The position numbers were made by a program, and so were the translations under genes. From Desulfotomaculum nigrificans DSM 574 (GTDB lineage Bacteria; Bacillota; Desulfotomaculia; Desulfotomaculales; Desulfotomaculaceae): a stretch of DNA of 64,000 nucleotides. Shown here piece after piece: positions 42,875 to 52,067 of the stretch. How positions within the stretch are numbered: position 1 is the first letter of the stretch; each line of letters begins with the position of its first letter. The notes beneath the pieces were generated by a model. It was not told the DNA's origin. It saw nothing but the letters and a program-made list of their open reading frames with translations, and did not search any database. Location: the NCBI RefSeq assembly GCF_000189755.2, contig NZ_KI912183.1:1614257-1678256 (forward strand). Direction: 5' to 3'.

Positions 42875-43297
42875 TTATCCCTTAATAGCTCCGGAATCCA
42901 AATATCCCTGTAGTATGACGGCGGCGGCCATTTTATCTATCACCTTTTTCCGTTTACTGCGGCTGACATCCGCCTCCAGCAGTGCCCTTTCCGCGGCCAC
43001 GGTACTGAGGCGTTCATCCCATGTTTTTACCGGCAAGTTAATCCTTTCTTTAAGTCTTTCAATAAAGGCCAGTACCTTTTCCCCCTGGGGTCCCAGGGTG
43101 CCGTTCATGTTTTTGGGTAAGCCCACCAGGATTTGTTCCACCTGGTATTCCTGGACAATCTCGGCTAACCTGTTTAAATCCTTGTCCAAATTATCTCCCC
43201 GGCGGATTACTTCCAATGCCTGGGCTGTCCAGCCCAGGGGGTCACTGAGGGCTACCCCGATTGTCTTATCCCCTACATCCAGCCCCATTACTCTCAT
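42875..43297 (-). CDS. ruvX: Putative pre-16S rRNA nuclease / Holliday junction resolvase RuvX (YqgF)
   Basis: A 140-residue RNase H-fold protein: [20 protein letters not shown] with the first catalytic Asp, [20 protein letters not shown] with the conserved GLP segment, and [20 protein letters not shown], then [17 protein letters not shown] with the final Asp. YqgF proteins are needed for 16S rRNA maturation. The ATG at 43297 is about eight bases after AGGAGC. It is 17 bases after the aldo/keto reductase stop. Confidence 0.93.
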   Translation of the reverse strand: MRVMGLDVGDKTIGVALSDPLGWTAQALEVIRRGDNLDKDLNRLAEIVQEYQVEQILVGLPKNMNGTLGPQGEKVLAFIERLKERINLPVKTWDERLSTVAAERALLEADVSRSKRKKVIDKMAAAVILQGYLDSGAIKG

Positions 43298-43314
43298 TGG
43301 CTTAGCTCCTATCA

Positions 43315-44262
43315 CTAAATAACTTTAATGGCAAACAGGGGGCAGGCAGCCCCGCAGTAACCACATAAACGACATAATTCCGGTTTCACTTTGGCCTGGC
43401 CACCCTCTAAATAAAGGGCGCCGGCCCCGCATTTGGCCACACAGGCGCCGCAACCCTGGCACCAATCATCAATGTGGAGCCGTCTGGCCTGGCGGGCCAC
43501 CTTTTGTTTTAACTCCTCCGGTATTTCACTTTGCCCAAAAAATCTTATATTATAATCTACTTCGGCAAAATTTTGCATGCCCACGGCCACCGCGGCTAAC
43601 TCCGGTATACCCAGCACAAACTCCAGGGCCTCCTGGGCCCGGGGTAATAAATTACCTCCCCCCAGCGCCTTCATCCCATAGATCCCCTTACCGGCCTGGT
43701 GGGCCTTTTTAATTGCTGATAGCATATCCTCAGTGCTGCCGTCAGCTATGCCCACCCCGGCTATATTGATAATGGGGTGAATAACCTCCAGTTCAGGAAT
43801 TTCCGCCGCTGCCAACACGGCGGCCACATGGTGAGTGGAAATACCCACCGCTCGAACCAATCCTCTGGTTTTAGCCTCTAAAAGATACTCAATGGCCTCC
43901 CAGTGGCCTTTAATGGTGAGATCTGATTCCTGCTCATGCAGCATAAAAATATCTATGTAATCACGGTCTATGCCCCGGCGGGCGGCCTCCAGGCTTTCTT
44001 GCATACCTTCTCTGGTATAGGCGTAGCACTTGCTGCAGATCACCACTTCATTTTCCCGCCCCCGAATTGCTTCACGAATATAAGGATAGGTTTGGTATAG
44101 TTCAGCGGTGTCTATAAAATTAACTCCCTGTTCCAACGCCCGTCTAATCACAGTCGCGCCCTGATGCAAGGGCAGATTAGCTTGTAAGGGCCCGATGGTC
44201 AGTGCCCCAAAACATAAACGGGACACTTTGATGCCCGTCTCCCCCAAAACCCGGTAATCCAA
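43315..44262 (-). CDS. Aldo/keto reductase with C-terminal 4Fe-4S domain
   Basis: A 315-residue protein with the aldo/keto reductase barrel ([55 protein letters not shown]) and a C-terminal ferredoxin-like segment: [20 protein letters not shown] and [20 protein letters not shown], giving two cluster sites. The catalytic Tyr (AELY) is present. Such fused enzymes occur in anaerobes and probably use ferredoxin or another electron donor in place of, or in addition to, NADPH. The TTG at 44262 follows GAGGTGGTG. Lies between ireB and ruvX. Confidence 0.92.
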   Translation of the reverse strand: MDYRVLGETGIKVSRLCFGALTIGPLQANLPLHQGATVIRRALEQGVNFIDTAELYQTYPYIREAIRGRENEVVICSKCYAYTREGMQESLEAARRGIDRDYIDIFMLHEQESDLTIKGHWEAIEYLLEAKTRGLVRAVGISTHHVAAVLAAAEIPELEVIHPIINIAGVGIADGSTEDMLSAIKKAHQAGKGIYGMKALGGGNLLPRAQEALEFVLGIPELAAVAVGMQNFAEVDYNIRFFGQSEIPEELKQKVARQARRLHIDDWCQGCGACVAKCGAGALYLEGGQAKVKPELCRLCGYCGAACPLFAIKVI

Positions 44263-44284
44263 TTTTTCACCACCTCAAACAAAA

Positions 44285-44309
44285 ACAAACCCCCTTGGTA
44301 GGGGTTATT
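44285..44309 (-). terminator. Terminator of ireB
   Basis: Minus strand: AACCCCTACCAAGGGGGTT followed by TGTTTTTGTTTG; overlaps the ireB stop. Confidence 0.7.
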
Positions 44310-44565
44310 TTTGTTCCACATAATTTTTAACAAGTTCTTCTAATAATTCATCCCGCTCCAGCCTGCGGATTAAACTGCGGGCATTACCGTGACTGGTGAT
44401 GTATGCCGGGTCGCCGGACAAAAGATAGCCCACCAGTTGGTTTATGGGGTTATAGCCCTTTTCCTTGAGAGCCGCATAAACCGCCAGCAGTATTTCACGG
44501 GCCTGGTTAACTTCTTCTGCCTGGACCTTAAACATTACGGTCTCTTGAGAAATATCATGAGCCAT
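44305..44565 (-). CDS. ireB: IreB family regulatory phosphoprotein
   Basis: An 86-residue protein: [59 protein letters not shown]. It is the UPF0297/IreB family, which in enterococci is phosphorylated on N-terminal Thr by a PASTA Ser/Thr kinase and lowers cephalosporin resistance; here Thr9 in SQETV is a possible site. The ATG at 44565 follows GGGAGG. Usual neighbour of ruvX and DUF1292 in Firmicutes. Confidence 0.93.
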   Translation of the reverse strand: MAHDISQETVMFKVQAEEVNQAREILLAVYAALKEKGYNPINQLVGYLLSGDPAYITSHGNARSLIRRLERDELLEELVKNYVEQK

Positions 44566-44672
44566 GGAAAAGACCTCCCAGTCCTAATATTACCTGTACT
44601 TTAAGTATTAATTCAACACAAGCTGTAATTTTCCTCTAATTGTCAAAAAAATTGACTGATTTTTAAATGGCG

Positions 44673-44700
44673 CAAAAAAAAGGCACCGGTGAGGTGCCTG
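44673..44700 (-). terminator. Terminator
   Basis: Minus strand: AGGCACCTCACCGGTGCCT followed by TTTTTTTGC, after the hypothetical gene ending at 44718. Confidence 0.8.
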
Positions 44701-44717
44701 TGATGCCAAAATTACTG

Positions 44718-45083
44718 TTACATGAATTTAAACAAATGCTGTAAGAAGGGATTTAAATATGGATTTGCCTCGCTCCGGTTTGCGGCGGTCTCCTGTCTTT
44801 GTGACACCTTTGCTTTAGCTTTATCAAACTGTTGCTGTACAGCCTCCATTTGTACCGTTATGGCTTCCGCAGCGGCCTGAACCTGGCGTAGAAATTCCAC
44901 AAACTGTTCAATTTCCTCTTTAAAACCCGGGCGCCGGCTTAACCCGATGATGGCTAATGTCCCCAGTAATTGTATATGATCTACACTCAGGTTTAGATTT
45001 AATCCCGGTAATCCCGTCATAATGGGAACACCCGATCCTGGCCCATGCTTTCCCGATCCAGGTCTTCTAGGTGGAAAAAACAT
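44718..45083 (-). CDS. Hypothetical protein with Pro/Gly-rich N-terminus
   Basis: The ATG at 45083 (MFFPPRRPGSGKHGPGSGVP) follows GGGAGGTAAGGTG; the frame upstream lacks a ribosome site. The 121-residue protein has a Pro/Gly-rich basic start, a hydrophobic middle (SVDHIQLLGTLAIIGLS) and a long amphipathic helix (VEFLRQVQAAAEAITVQMEA). It ends NPFLQHLFKFM. Family not recognised. The composition resembles small clostridial sporulation or coat-associated proteins, but this is only a resemblance. Confidence 0.6.
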   Translation of the reverse strand: MFFPPRRPGSGKHGPGSGVPIMTGLPGLNLNLSVDHIQLLGTLAIIGLSRRPGFKEEIEQFVEFLRQVQAAAEAITVQMEAVQQQFDKAKAKVSQRQETAANRSEANPYLNPFLQHLFKFM

Positions 45084-45287
45084 CACCTTACCTCCCTTCA
45101 GAATAAGAGCAAACAATTCTTGATTTTTCATCATATGGTTTATGCCTTGATAAGGTTACATTTCTGTTACAACCACTGGTTGATTGACATGGATAACGGG
45201 AAAATATTCAAAAAATATTCATTATAGGGCAGGAAAAAATTTGAATGATGTATAATCATAACCTGATACTCTTATAGGGGGGATAGA

Positions 45288-45875
45288 ATGTCCGATAAGA
45301 AAATTCTTATGCTGGTTGGGGATTACGTAGAAGATTATGAAGCAATGGTACCCTTCCAATGCTTAACCATGCTGGGCTACACGGTACACTCGGTATGCCC
45401 GGGCAAAAAGAGCGGCGATACTGTAAAGACAGCTATTCATGACTTTGAAGGGGATCAAACCTACAGTGAAAAACCGGGCCACAACTTTGCTATTACCTAT
45501 GACTTTGACCGGGTAGTGGTGGATAATTATGCAGGACTGGTAATTCCCGGCGGCAGGGCTCCTGAATATATTCGTTTAAATGAGAAAGTATTAAACATTG
45601 TGCGAGGTTTTGCGGCTAACAATAAGCCCATTGCTTCAGTTTGTCATGGCCAGCAGGTGTTGGCTGCCGCCGGCGTTCTGGAGGGCAAATTATGTACGGC
45701 TTATCCTGCTGTTAAGCCGGATGTCGTCCGGGCCGGGGCAACCTGGGGAGAAATCAATGATACTTTCACCAACGCCTATGTGGACGGCAACCTGGTAACC
45801 GCTGCAGCCTGGCCGGGCCATCCCGAGTGGTTAAGAAAATTTGTGGAACTGCTGGGAGCTAAGATAGAAATATAA
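45288..45875 (+). CDS. DJ-1/PfpI family protein
   Basis: A 195-residue protein of the DJ-1/PfpI superfamily: [20 protein letters not shown] with the conserved Glu, [18 protein letters not shown], and the nucleophile elbow [20 protein letters not shown] with the reactive Cys followed by His. These act as deglycase or hydrolase-like enzymes in glyoxal or oxidative stress; true protease activity is uncertain. The ATG at 45288 follows GGGGGGATAGA. Monocistronic, with a hairpin (AACGCGCACTTCCTGTGCGCGTT) after the stop. Confidence 0.92.
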   Translation: MSDKKILMLVGDYVEDYEAMVPFQCLTMLGYTVHSVCPGKKSGDTVKTAIHDFEGDQTYSEKPGHNFAITYDFDRVVVDNYAGLVIPGGRAPEYIRLNEKVLNIVRGFAANNKPIASVCHGQQVLAAAGVLEGKLCTAYPAVKPDVVRAGATWGEINDTFTNAYVDGNLVTAAAWPGHPEWLRKFVELLGAKIEI

Positions 45876-45891
45876 AATCGATCGGGCTAAC

Positions 45892-45920
45892 GCGCACTTC
45901 CTGTGCGCGTTCCCAGTTTT
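45892..45920 (+). terminator. Terminator of the DJ-1/PfpI gene
   Basis: AACGCGCAC-TTCCT-GTGCGCGTT hairpin followed by CCCAGTTTTTC. Confidence 0.65.
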
Positions 45921-46041
45921 TCAACCCCCGTTCGTCAAGTGCCCCCTAAAGGGGACAAGACGTTACCGGTACTCGATAGGGGTTCACTCTTGGATAACAT
46001 AAAAATAATAAACGTGCATGACAGTTGGATTTATGTAAACT

Positions 46042-46078
46042 AATAGGACCGTATAGCTTTTTACTACACGGTCCCTAA
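46042..46078 (-). terminator. Terminator of alaS
   Basis: GGACCGTGTAG and CTATACGGTCC pair on the minus strand around a TAAAAAG loop; weak T tract (TATTAG). Confidence 0.6.
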
Positions 46079-46094
46079 ACTTACCACGACAGAT

Positions 46095-48728
46095 CTATTT
46101 AATTTGTCCCTCTACCACGGCAATAACTTGGTCAATGGCCTCTTTTAATTTAGACGGGTCTTTACCGCCGGCCTGGGCCATATCGGGGCGACCGCCGCCA
46201 CCGCCACCAACCATCTTGGCAATTTGCTTAACCAGGTTACCGGCATGCAATCCACGTCCCACCAAGTCCTTGGTTACGGCAGCCACCAGGTTTACTTTTT
46301 CACCGGCTTTACTGCCCAGCAATATTACCCCGCTGCCCAGTTTATCCCGCAGCATATCCACCATACTGCGCAGGTTATCCATATCCGGTGCAGCCACCAC
46401 TGCAGCCAGCACCGGCACACCTTTTACTTCCTGCACTTGTCCCAGAATATCCTGCACTTCAGCCCTGGCCAGTTTACCCCGCAGAGCTTCTATCTCTTGC
46501 TCCAGGGATTTGTTTTGCTGTACTAAGGCCTCCACCCGGCGTACCAGCTCATGCTCGGGGCTCTTAATGACCGCCGCAATTTCCTGCAGCTGTTCCTCCT
46601 TGGCAGCCAAATACCTTAATACGCCAGGTCCGGTCACGGCTTCGATACGGCGCAGGCCAGCCCCAACGCTGGTTTCGTTGATAATCTTGAATAATCCTAC
46701 TTCAGCGGTGCAAGTCAGGTGAGTACCGCCGCAAAGCTCCAGACTAAAATCACCCATCTTAACTACCCGCACCTGTTTGCCATACTTCTCTCCAAACAGG
46801 GCGGCAGCCCCCATGGCTTTAGCTTTAGACAGGGAAGTTTCAAATACATCCACGGACAGGTTGGCCAACACCGCCTGGTTCACCAGTTCTTCCACTTGCT
46901 TCAGCTCTTCCGGTGTCAGGGCAGCATAATGGGTAAAGTCAAAGCGCAGGCGGTCAGGCTCCACCAAAGAACCGGCCTGGTTAACATGATCTCCCAGCAC
47001 CTGTTTAAGGGCTTTGTGTAACAGGTGGGTGGCCGAGTGGTTACGGGCCGTGTCCTGTCTACGCCGGGCATCTACTTCAACTTTTACCGAGTCATGCCGC
47101 TTGAGCACACCCGAAACAACTTTACCCCGGTGTACAAAAAGTCCCTCCACCGGTTTATTTACTGAGTAAATTTCCACCTCTAAATCCGGGCCGGTCAGGG
47201 TGGCATAGTCGGCCACCTGGCCACCGGATTCGGCATAGCAAGGGGTCACATCCAGAATAATTTCCACTTCTTCACCGGCCACCGCACTAATTTCCTGTAA
47301 ACCGTCTTTTAATAGAGCCAGTACGTTGGCATCGGCGGTGAGGGTACCGTAACCCACAAATCTGGTCTCACCCAGTTCTTCCCGCAGGGCTTTATACATT
47401 ACACCCCGCTCGGAAAGATACTCGGTTTCCTGTCTGGCGCTGCGGGCCCGCCGGCGCTGCTCCTCCATGGCGGCGGTAAAACCGTCCTCATCCACAGAGA
47501 GACCTTGTTCGGAGGCAATCTCCCGGGTTAACTCCAGGGGGAAGCCAAAGGTATCATATAACCTGAAGGCATCCTGTCCGGAAATTTCCGTCTTACCGGC
47601 GGCCCTGGCCTCACTGATTAAAGAGGCTAGAATATCACTGCCGGCAGCCAGGGTTTCCAGGAACCTTTCTTCTTCGGTACGAATGACCCTTAAAATATGG
47701 TCAGTCCTTTGCTTAAGATCGGGGTAGGCAATGGCCATTTGGTTGATGACCGCCCCGGCCACTTTATATAAGAATGGTTCATGTACGCCCAGCACCCGGC
47801 CAAAGCGCACAGCCCGACGTAACAGGCGACGAATGACGTAACCCCGGCCCTCATTACCCGGTAAGGCCCCGTCATTGACAGCAAAAGTAACTGCCCGGCA
47901 GTGGTCGGCAATAACTTTAAGGGCCAGGTCTACCCGGGCATCCTGACCATATTTTTGACCCACCATGTTGGCGGTGAAGTCCATGATTTCCCGGAATAAG
48001 TCGGTGTCAAAGTTAGAGTTAACTTGCTGGAGAACCGAAGCCACCCTTTCCAGACCCATCCCGGTATCAATACCCTTATTTTTTAAGGGGGAGTAATTGC
48101 CCTCTTCATCCCGGAAAAACTGAATGAATACCAGGTTCCAGATCTCCAGGAAGCGGTCACAATCACAACCAACTCCACAATTCGGCGATCCACAACCCCT
48201 GGTTTCCCCTAAATCAACATAGATTTCGGAACAGGGGCCACAGGGACCAACCCCAATTTCCCAGAAATTGGTATCTTTGCCCATCCTCACAATACGCTCG
48301 GCGGGTACGCCTACTACGTTATGCCAAATGTCAAAGGCTTCATCATCGTCCAGATATATGGTAATCCACAGTTTATCGGCGGGTAATTTAAGATGTTCAG
48401 TAACAAACTCCCAGGCCCAGGGAATGGCTTTTTCCTTAAAGTAGTCCCCAAAGGAGAAGTTCCCGAGCATCTCAAAAAAGGTATGGTGCCGGGCAGTCCG
48501 CCCAACTGATTCGATATCCGGGGTGCGGATACATTTCTGGCAGGTGGTCACCCTTTTATATTCCGGTACTGCTTGTCCGGTAAAAAAGGGCTTAAATGGT
48601 ACCATCCCGGCAGCGGTCCACAAAATGCTGGGGTCATTATGGGGTATAAGGGAAGCGCTGGGCAAAATCTGGTGCCCCCGCTCTTCAAAAAACCGTAAGA
48701 ATGCTTCTCTAATTTCTTTACCGGTCAT
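46095..48728 (-). CDS. alaS: Alanyl-tRNA synthetase
   Basis: An 877-residue class II synthetase that charges tRNA-Ala. The catalytic domain starts with ASLIPHNDPSILWTAAGMVP and RTPDIESVGRTARHHTFFEM; the editing domain carries NHSATHLLHKALKQVLGDHV and the zinc ligand region LCGGTHLTCTAEVG; the C-terminal DHH-linked part ends GGGGGGRPDMAQAGGKDP. All expected motifs are present at normal length. The start is the ATG at 48728; a TTG directly before it is closer to the AGGAGGT ribosome site. No T-box leader is visible upstream. Confidence 0.97.
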   Translation of the reverse strand: MTGKEIREAFLRFFEERGHQILPSASLIPHNDPSILWTAAGMVPFKPFFTGQAVPEYKRVTTCQKCIRTPDIESVGRTARHHTFFEMLGNFSFGDYFKEKAIPWAWEFVTEHLKLPADKLWITIYLDDDEAFDIWHNVVGVPAERIVRMGKDTNFWEIGVGPCGPCSEIYVDLGETRGCGSPNCGVGCDCDRFLEIWNLVFIQFFRDEEGNYSPLKNKGIDTGMGLERVASVLQQVNSNFDTDLFREIMDFTANMVGQKYGQDARVDLALKVIADHCRAVTFAVNDGALPGNEGRGYVIRRLLRRAVRFGRVLGVHEPFLYKVAGAVINQMAIAYPDLKQRTDHILRVIRTEEERFLETLAAGSDILASLISEARAAGKTEISGQDAFRLYDTFGFPLELTREIASEQGLSVDEDGFTAAMEEQRRRARSARQETEYLSERGVMYKALREELGETRFVGYGTLTADANVLALLKDGLQEISAVAGEEVEIILDVTPCYAESGGQVADYATLTGPDLEVEIYSVNKPVEGLFVHRGKVVSGVLKRHDSVKVEVDARRRQDTARNHSATHLLHKALKQVLGDHVNQAGSLVEPDRLRFDFTHYAALTPEELKQVEELVNQAVLANLSVDVFETSLSKAKAMGAAALFGEKYGKQVRVVKMGDFSLELCGGTHLTCTAEVGLFKIINETSVGAGLRRIEAVTGPGVLRYLAAKEEQLQEIAAVIKSPEHELVRRVEALVQQNKSLEQEIEALRGKLARAEVQDILGQVQEVKGVPVLAAVVAAPDMDNLRSMVDMLRDKLGSGVILLGSKAGEKVNLVAAVTKDLVGRGLHAGNLVKQIAKMVGGGGGGRPDMAQAGGKDPSKLKEAIDQVIAVVEGQIK

Positions 48729-48908
48729 CAATTTAAATTACCTCCTGACGGGGCATTAACTCCCCTGATATCGGCATAATTCAACAATAAACTTCTAAAT
48801 ATTAATACTATAGTAAATTTATGGAGTGGTCAAGGCTGGCTTGTGGGTGGTTCTTTGGGGTCGGCTGTATACCCTTGAGGCAAAAAACGAATAGCGAAAG
48901 GCGAAAAG

Positions 48909-48988
48909 CCAACAGCTGACCCCAGAGGGATACCCCCTGGGCCAACAGCTGACCCCAGAGGGATACCCCCTGGGCCAACAGCTGACCC
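48909..48988. repeat. 33-bp tandem repeat, 2.4 copies
   Basis: CCAACAGCTGACCCCAGAGG plus GATACCCCCTGGG occurs at 48909-48941, again at 48942-48974 with no change that I can see, and as a partial copy CCAACAGCTGACCC at 48975-48988. Each unit contains CCCAGAGGGATACCCCCTGGG, which can form a hairpin. It lies between alaS and the AI-2E gene stop and overlaps no gene I accept. Confidence 0.85.
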
Positions 48989-49001
48989 AAAAGCAGTGCC
49001 C

Positions 49002-50033
49002 CTAAGTAAGCTTTTCCCACGTAAAACTCACCAGTATCCTGGCGATGGCAGTTAAGGGTACGGCCAGCAGCATGCCGGCCAGGCCAAACAGCTGACCGCC
49101 GGCCAGCAGGGCGATGATGATGGTCAGGGGGTGCAACCCTACACTGTCGCCCAGAATCTTGGGTGAAATGATGTTTCCTTCTAATTGTTGCACAATAAAT
49201 AGAGCTACGATAACTTTCAGGGCCAACCATTTAGATTGCAGTAAAGCCAGGGCCACCGGCGGCACGGCGCCAATAAAGGGGCCAAAGTAGGGTATCAGTT
49301 CAGCCAGGCCGGCTATAATACCGAACATGGCGGCAAACTCCAGGCCCACTAAGGCCAGGGCTAAACTGGTTAAAACAGTGACAATGGCCACCACAATCAG
49401 GTGACCCCGGACAAAATTGGCAATCACATGGTCAATCTCCCTGGCTAGACGGCAGGTGTCTGAAAAGCAGCGGGGCGGGATTAGGGTGGCGCCTCTTCCT
49501 TTAATGTATTGTAAATCCTTCATAATATAAAAGGCCAACACCGGAGCCAACGCAATATTGAACAGGTTACTCACTAAAGCCAGCAGCAGGTCAGCGGCTG
49601 TGCGGACAATTTCCAGTAATCTGGCCTCGGCCCAGTTGATGCGCTCGTCAACAATTTGCTGTATGCCCGGAGGCACTGTACTGTCAGCAAAACGCTGCTG
49701 AATTCGGTTAACCATATCCTCCACTTGACTGCTATAAATAGGGATGGTGGTTAACAGCTTTTCTAATTGGTTAATTATTCGCGGCACCCCGTACATTAAC
49801 AAGCTGGTGACGATAATAATGACACCCAGGTAGAGTATTAAAATGGCTGCCACCCGGGAACTGCCCCGGCATTCCATCCTGTCCACCAGGGGGTTAAGCA
49901 GGTAAACCAGGACAATGGCTAAGATGAAGGGTAAAAACAAGCCCCGAATTAAATATAAAAAATAGATGACTACCCCAATTATGAGAGCTATAAACAGAAT
50001 TCGATAGGTTCGTTTTTCCTTCCACCAGGGCAT
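49002..50033 (-). CDS. AI-2E family transporter (PerM/YtvI type)
   Basis: A 343-residue membrane protein with eight or so hydrophobic segments and the family motifs FLPFILAIVLVYLLNPLVDR, LALVGLEFAAMFGIIAGLAE, LIPYFGPFIGAVPPVALALL and EGNIISPKILGDSVGLHPLT. Despite the name, most members are general permeases or ion exporters; no substrate can be assigned. The ATG at 50033 follows GGAGG. Transcribed toward alaS. The last gene before it is a small YtxH-like gene with its own terminator. Confidence 0.92.
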   Translation of the reverse strand: MPWWKEKRTYRILFIALIIGVVIYFLYLIRGLFLPFILAIVLVYLLNPLVDRMECRGSSRVAAILILYLGVIIIVTSLLMYGVPRIINQLEKLLTTIPIYSSQVEDMVNRIQQRFADSTVPPGIQQIVDERINWAEARLLEIVRTAADLLLALVSNLFNIALAPVLAFYIMKDLQYIKGRGATLIPPRCFSDTCRLAREIDHVIANFVRGHLIVVAIVTVLTSLALALVGLEFAAMFGIIAGLAELIPYFGPFIGAVPPVALALLQSKWLALKVIVALFIVQQLEGNIISPKILGDSVGLHPLTIIIALLAGGQLFGLAGMLLAVPLTAIARILVSFTWEKLT

Positions 50034-50062
50034 AAATACCTCCGTTTAAACAATACTGAAAA

Positions 50063-50090
50063 AAGTGAGGACCAGTGTCCCCACTCCTTT
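50063..50090 (-). terminator. Terminator of the small YtxH-like gene
   Basis: Minus strand: AGTGGGGACACTGGTCCTCACT followed by TTTTTC, right after the stop at 50091. Confidence 0.75.
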
Positions 50091-50267
50091 TTACCGTATC
50101 ATTTCGTTAATCTTATTGGTCATGCCTTTCATCATTTTCCGGGCTTTTTGTCTGGCCCTGCGAGTACCGGCCATGAGCATACGTTCCGGCTTTTTTTGAG
50201 GTTTTAACATCATTCCCAAAGCTGCTCCTAATAAACTACCGGTGAATAGGCCCCTCCAGAATCCCAT
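50091..50267 (-). CDS. Small YtxH-like protein (58 aa)
   Basis: Starts at the ATG at 50267 behind GGGGTGAATT. The product has a short glycine-rich hydrophobic N-terminus (GFWRGLFTGSLLGAALGMML) and a strongly basic, Met-rich remainder (RRARQKARKMMKGMTNKINE). This is the layout of YtxH-type small membrane proteins in spore formers. Function unknown. It is followed by a clear terminator and preceded by another small gene. Confidence 0.7.
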   Translation of the reverse strand: MGFWRGLFTGSLLGAALGMMLKPQKKPERMLMAGTRRARQKARKMMKGMTNKINEMIR

Positions 50268-50287
50268 ACTAATTCACCCCCTGATGT

Positions 50288-50461
50288 CTAGTACAGTCCT
50301 GTATTGTGCGGGTCAAAGGATACCAGGCTGCCATCTTCGGCAACTTCAAATATGTCCACACCTTCTTTGCTTAGCCGGTACTCCAAACAGCAATCCCAGC
50401 AGTAATACTGATCAATGCCCACTTTACCAGTGGCTTTACCTCCGCAAACCGGGCAATTCAC
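50288..50461 (-). CDS. Small zinc-ribbon protein (57 aa)
   Basis: A GTG at 50461 follows GGAGGCC at good spacing and encodes MNCPVCGGKATGKVGIDQYY then CWDCCLEYRLSKEG. Two CxxC pairs about 20 residues apart make a rubredoxin-like zinc ribbon; a short acidic tail follows. The stop at 50288 is 20 bases before the YtxH-like start, so the two are cotranscribed. Family unknown to me, but the ribosome site and zinc motif make it a confident gene. Confidence 0.75.
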   Translation of the reverse strand: MNCPVCGGKATGKVGIDQYYCWDCCLEYRLSKEGVDIFEVAEDGSLVSFDPHNTGLY

Positions 50462-50522
50462 TTAAAAGGCCTCCCTGCAAATAAATTCTAACTGTAAGGT
50501 ATTATTACCATATAAGAAAACA

Positions 50523-50548
50523 AAAATGCACCACTTGTGTGATGCATT
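50523..50548 (-). terminator. Terminator of the iscU-mnmA operon
   Basis: Minus strand: ATGCATCAC-ACAAG-TGGTGCAT followed by TTTTGTTTTC, directly after the mnmA stop. Confidence 0.8.
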
Positions 50549-51647
50549 AATATTTGTTATTACTTTTTTCGATGGTGCCGCCCCCCACCAGGTAGTCACC
50601 CTGGTAGTAAACTACAGCCTGTCCGGGGGTGATGGAGCGCTGGGGATATTTAAAGGTAACTTTGACCAAACCGTTTTCCAATGGCTCCAGCAAGGCCGGG
50701 GAAGGTTTGCTGTTGTACCTGACCTGGGCCTCCACTTCCGTGGGCCCGGTTATCTTATCATAAAGAATAAAATTATTGTCCGAGGCAATTAGTTCGGTGC
50801 CCCAGATGGCCTCCTCCGGTCCCACAATGACAGCGTTTCTTTCGGGATCAATATCTACCACATAAACCCGCTCACCGGTGGCAATGCCAAGTCCCCGCCG
50901 CTGTCCGATGGTATAAAAGGGTATCCCCCGGTGTTGACCAATGACATTACCCTTTAAATCCAGGAAAGGACCGGGTTTAATCCCTTCCACGGAGCGTTCT
51001 TCCAAAAAGTTACGGTAGTTGTTATCATGGACAAAGCAAATTTCCTGGCTCTCCGGTTTGGTAGCGGTGGGCAAGCCCCACCGGCGGGCCATTTCCCGCA
51101 CCTGCTCCTTGGTATAATCGGCCAGGGGCATTAGTGTGTGGGCAATTTGGTCCTGGGTAAAACCATAAAGCACGTAAGTCTGATCCTTTCTCTCATCCCG
51201 GGCCTTGCGCACGGTATAGCGTTTATATTCCTCACTATACCCTAATCTGGCATAGTGCCCGGTGGCAATGTAGTCAAACCCCATCTGGCGGGCCTTTTGT
51301 AACAGGGCCTCAAATTTAATAAACCGGTTGCAGGCAATACAAGGATTAGGGGTGCGCCCCCGCAAATACTCATCCACGAAATACTGGATCACCTTTTCCG
51401 TGAAGAGTTCCCGGAAATTAAATACATAGTAGGGAATCCCTAAAATATTGGCCACCCGCCGGGCATCATCCACGGCAGAAAGGGAACAGCACCCCACATA
51501 ATCACCGTCCACCACTGTCACGTCGGGATCCCAAATTTGCATGGTTACTCCGACAACCTCATACCCCTGTTGCTGCAAAAGGGCGGCGGTGACAGAACTG
51601 TCCACCCCGCCGCTCATGGCTGCTATTACTTTTCCTTTGGTTGTCAA
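50547..51647 (-). CDS. mnmA: tRNA 2-thiouridylase MnmA
   Basis: A 366-residue enzyme that thiolates U34 of Glu, Gln and Lys tRNAs. PP-loop [20 protein letters not shown], catalytic cysteines in [14 protein letters not shown] and [16 protein letters not shown], and a C-terminal beta-barrel ([20 protein letters not shown]). It uses sulfur delivered by the cysteine desulfurase encoded two genes upstream. The start is a TTG at 51647 behind AGGTGAAAG. It follows iscU by ten bases. Confidence 0.96.
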   Translation of the reverse strand: MTTKGKVIAAMSGGVDSSVTAALLQQQGYEVVGVTMQIWDPDVTVVDGDYVGCCSLSAVDDARRVANILGIPYYVFNFRELFTEKVIQYFVDEYLRGRTPNPCIACNRFIKFEALLQKARQMGFDYIATGHYARLGYSEEYKRYTVRKARDERKDQTYVLYGFTQDQIAHTLMPLADYTKEQVREMARRWGLPTATKPESQEICFVHDNNYRNFLEERSVEGIKPGPFLDLKGNVIGQHRGIPFYTIGQRRGLGIATGERVYVVDIDPERNAVIVGPEEAIWGTELIASDNNFILYDKITGPTEVEAQVRYNSKPSPALLEPLENGLVKVTFKYPQRSITPGQAVVYYQGDYLVGGGTIEKSNNKY

Positions 51648-51657
51648 AGGCTTTCAC

Positions 51658-52029
51658 CTACGCCTGTTGTTTTTTTAAGTAGTCCTCAATGGCTGCCTTT
51701 AAAGCATCGGCAGCCAGGTTAGAACAGTGCATTTTAACCGGTGGCAGTCCATCCAGGGCTTCGGCCACTGCTTTATTGCTTATTTTAAGGGCCTCATCAA
51801 TAGTTTTACCCATGGCCATCTCAGTCACCATACTGCTGGTGGCCACCGCAGCACCACAGCCAAAGGTCTTAAATTTAATATCTTTAATTACGTTATCCTC
51901 AATCTTGAGGGTAATCTTCATAATATCGCCGCAGCTGGGGTTTCCCACTTGACCTACCCCGTCGGGATTCTCAATTTCGCCCACATTACGCGGGTTGGTA
52001 AAATGATCCATTACCTTTTCACTGTACAT
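51658..52029 (-). CDS. iscU: Iron-sulfur cluster scaffold IscU/NifU-N
   Basis: A 123-residue scaffold: [20 protein letters not shown], the ligand Cys in [18 protein letters not shown], the second in [20 protein letters not shown], and the third in [20 protein letters not shown]. The Asp after the first Cys (CGD) is kept. It assembles 2Fe-2S or 4Fe-4S clusters from sulfur of the upstream NifS. ATG at 52029. Operon rrf2-nifS-iscU-mnmA. Confidence 0.96.
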   Translation of the reverse strand: MYSEKVMDHFTNPRNVGEIENPDGVGQVGNPSCGDIMKITLKIEDNVIKDIKFKTFGCGAAVATSSMVTEMAMGKTIDEALKISNKAVAEALDGLPPVKMHCSNLAADALKAAIEDYLKKQQA

Positions 52030-52067
52030 AAAATAACCTCCCCATTCCCTTTCTCATTATTTAAAAT

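Noticed and set aside
45876-46094. Small RNA or gene between the DJ-1 gene and alaS
   Set aside because: Only the two gene terminators and short unpaired sequence are visible; no promoter or frame supports a gene.
46095-48830. T-box leader for alaS
   Set aside because: No T-box consensus sequence or terminator-antiterminator pair lies in the 100 bases upstream of the start.
48909-48988. Possible CRISPR array
   Set aside because: The repeats are directly adjacent with no spacers and there are no cas genes.
48808-49230. Minus-strand 140-residue frame with LLGQLLAQGVSLWG repeats
   Set aside because: It overlaps the end of the AI-2E gene in another frame; the peptide repeats only reflect the 33-bp DNA repeat.
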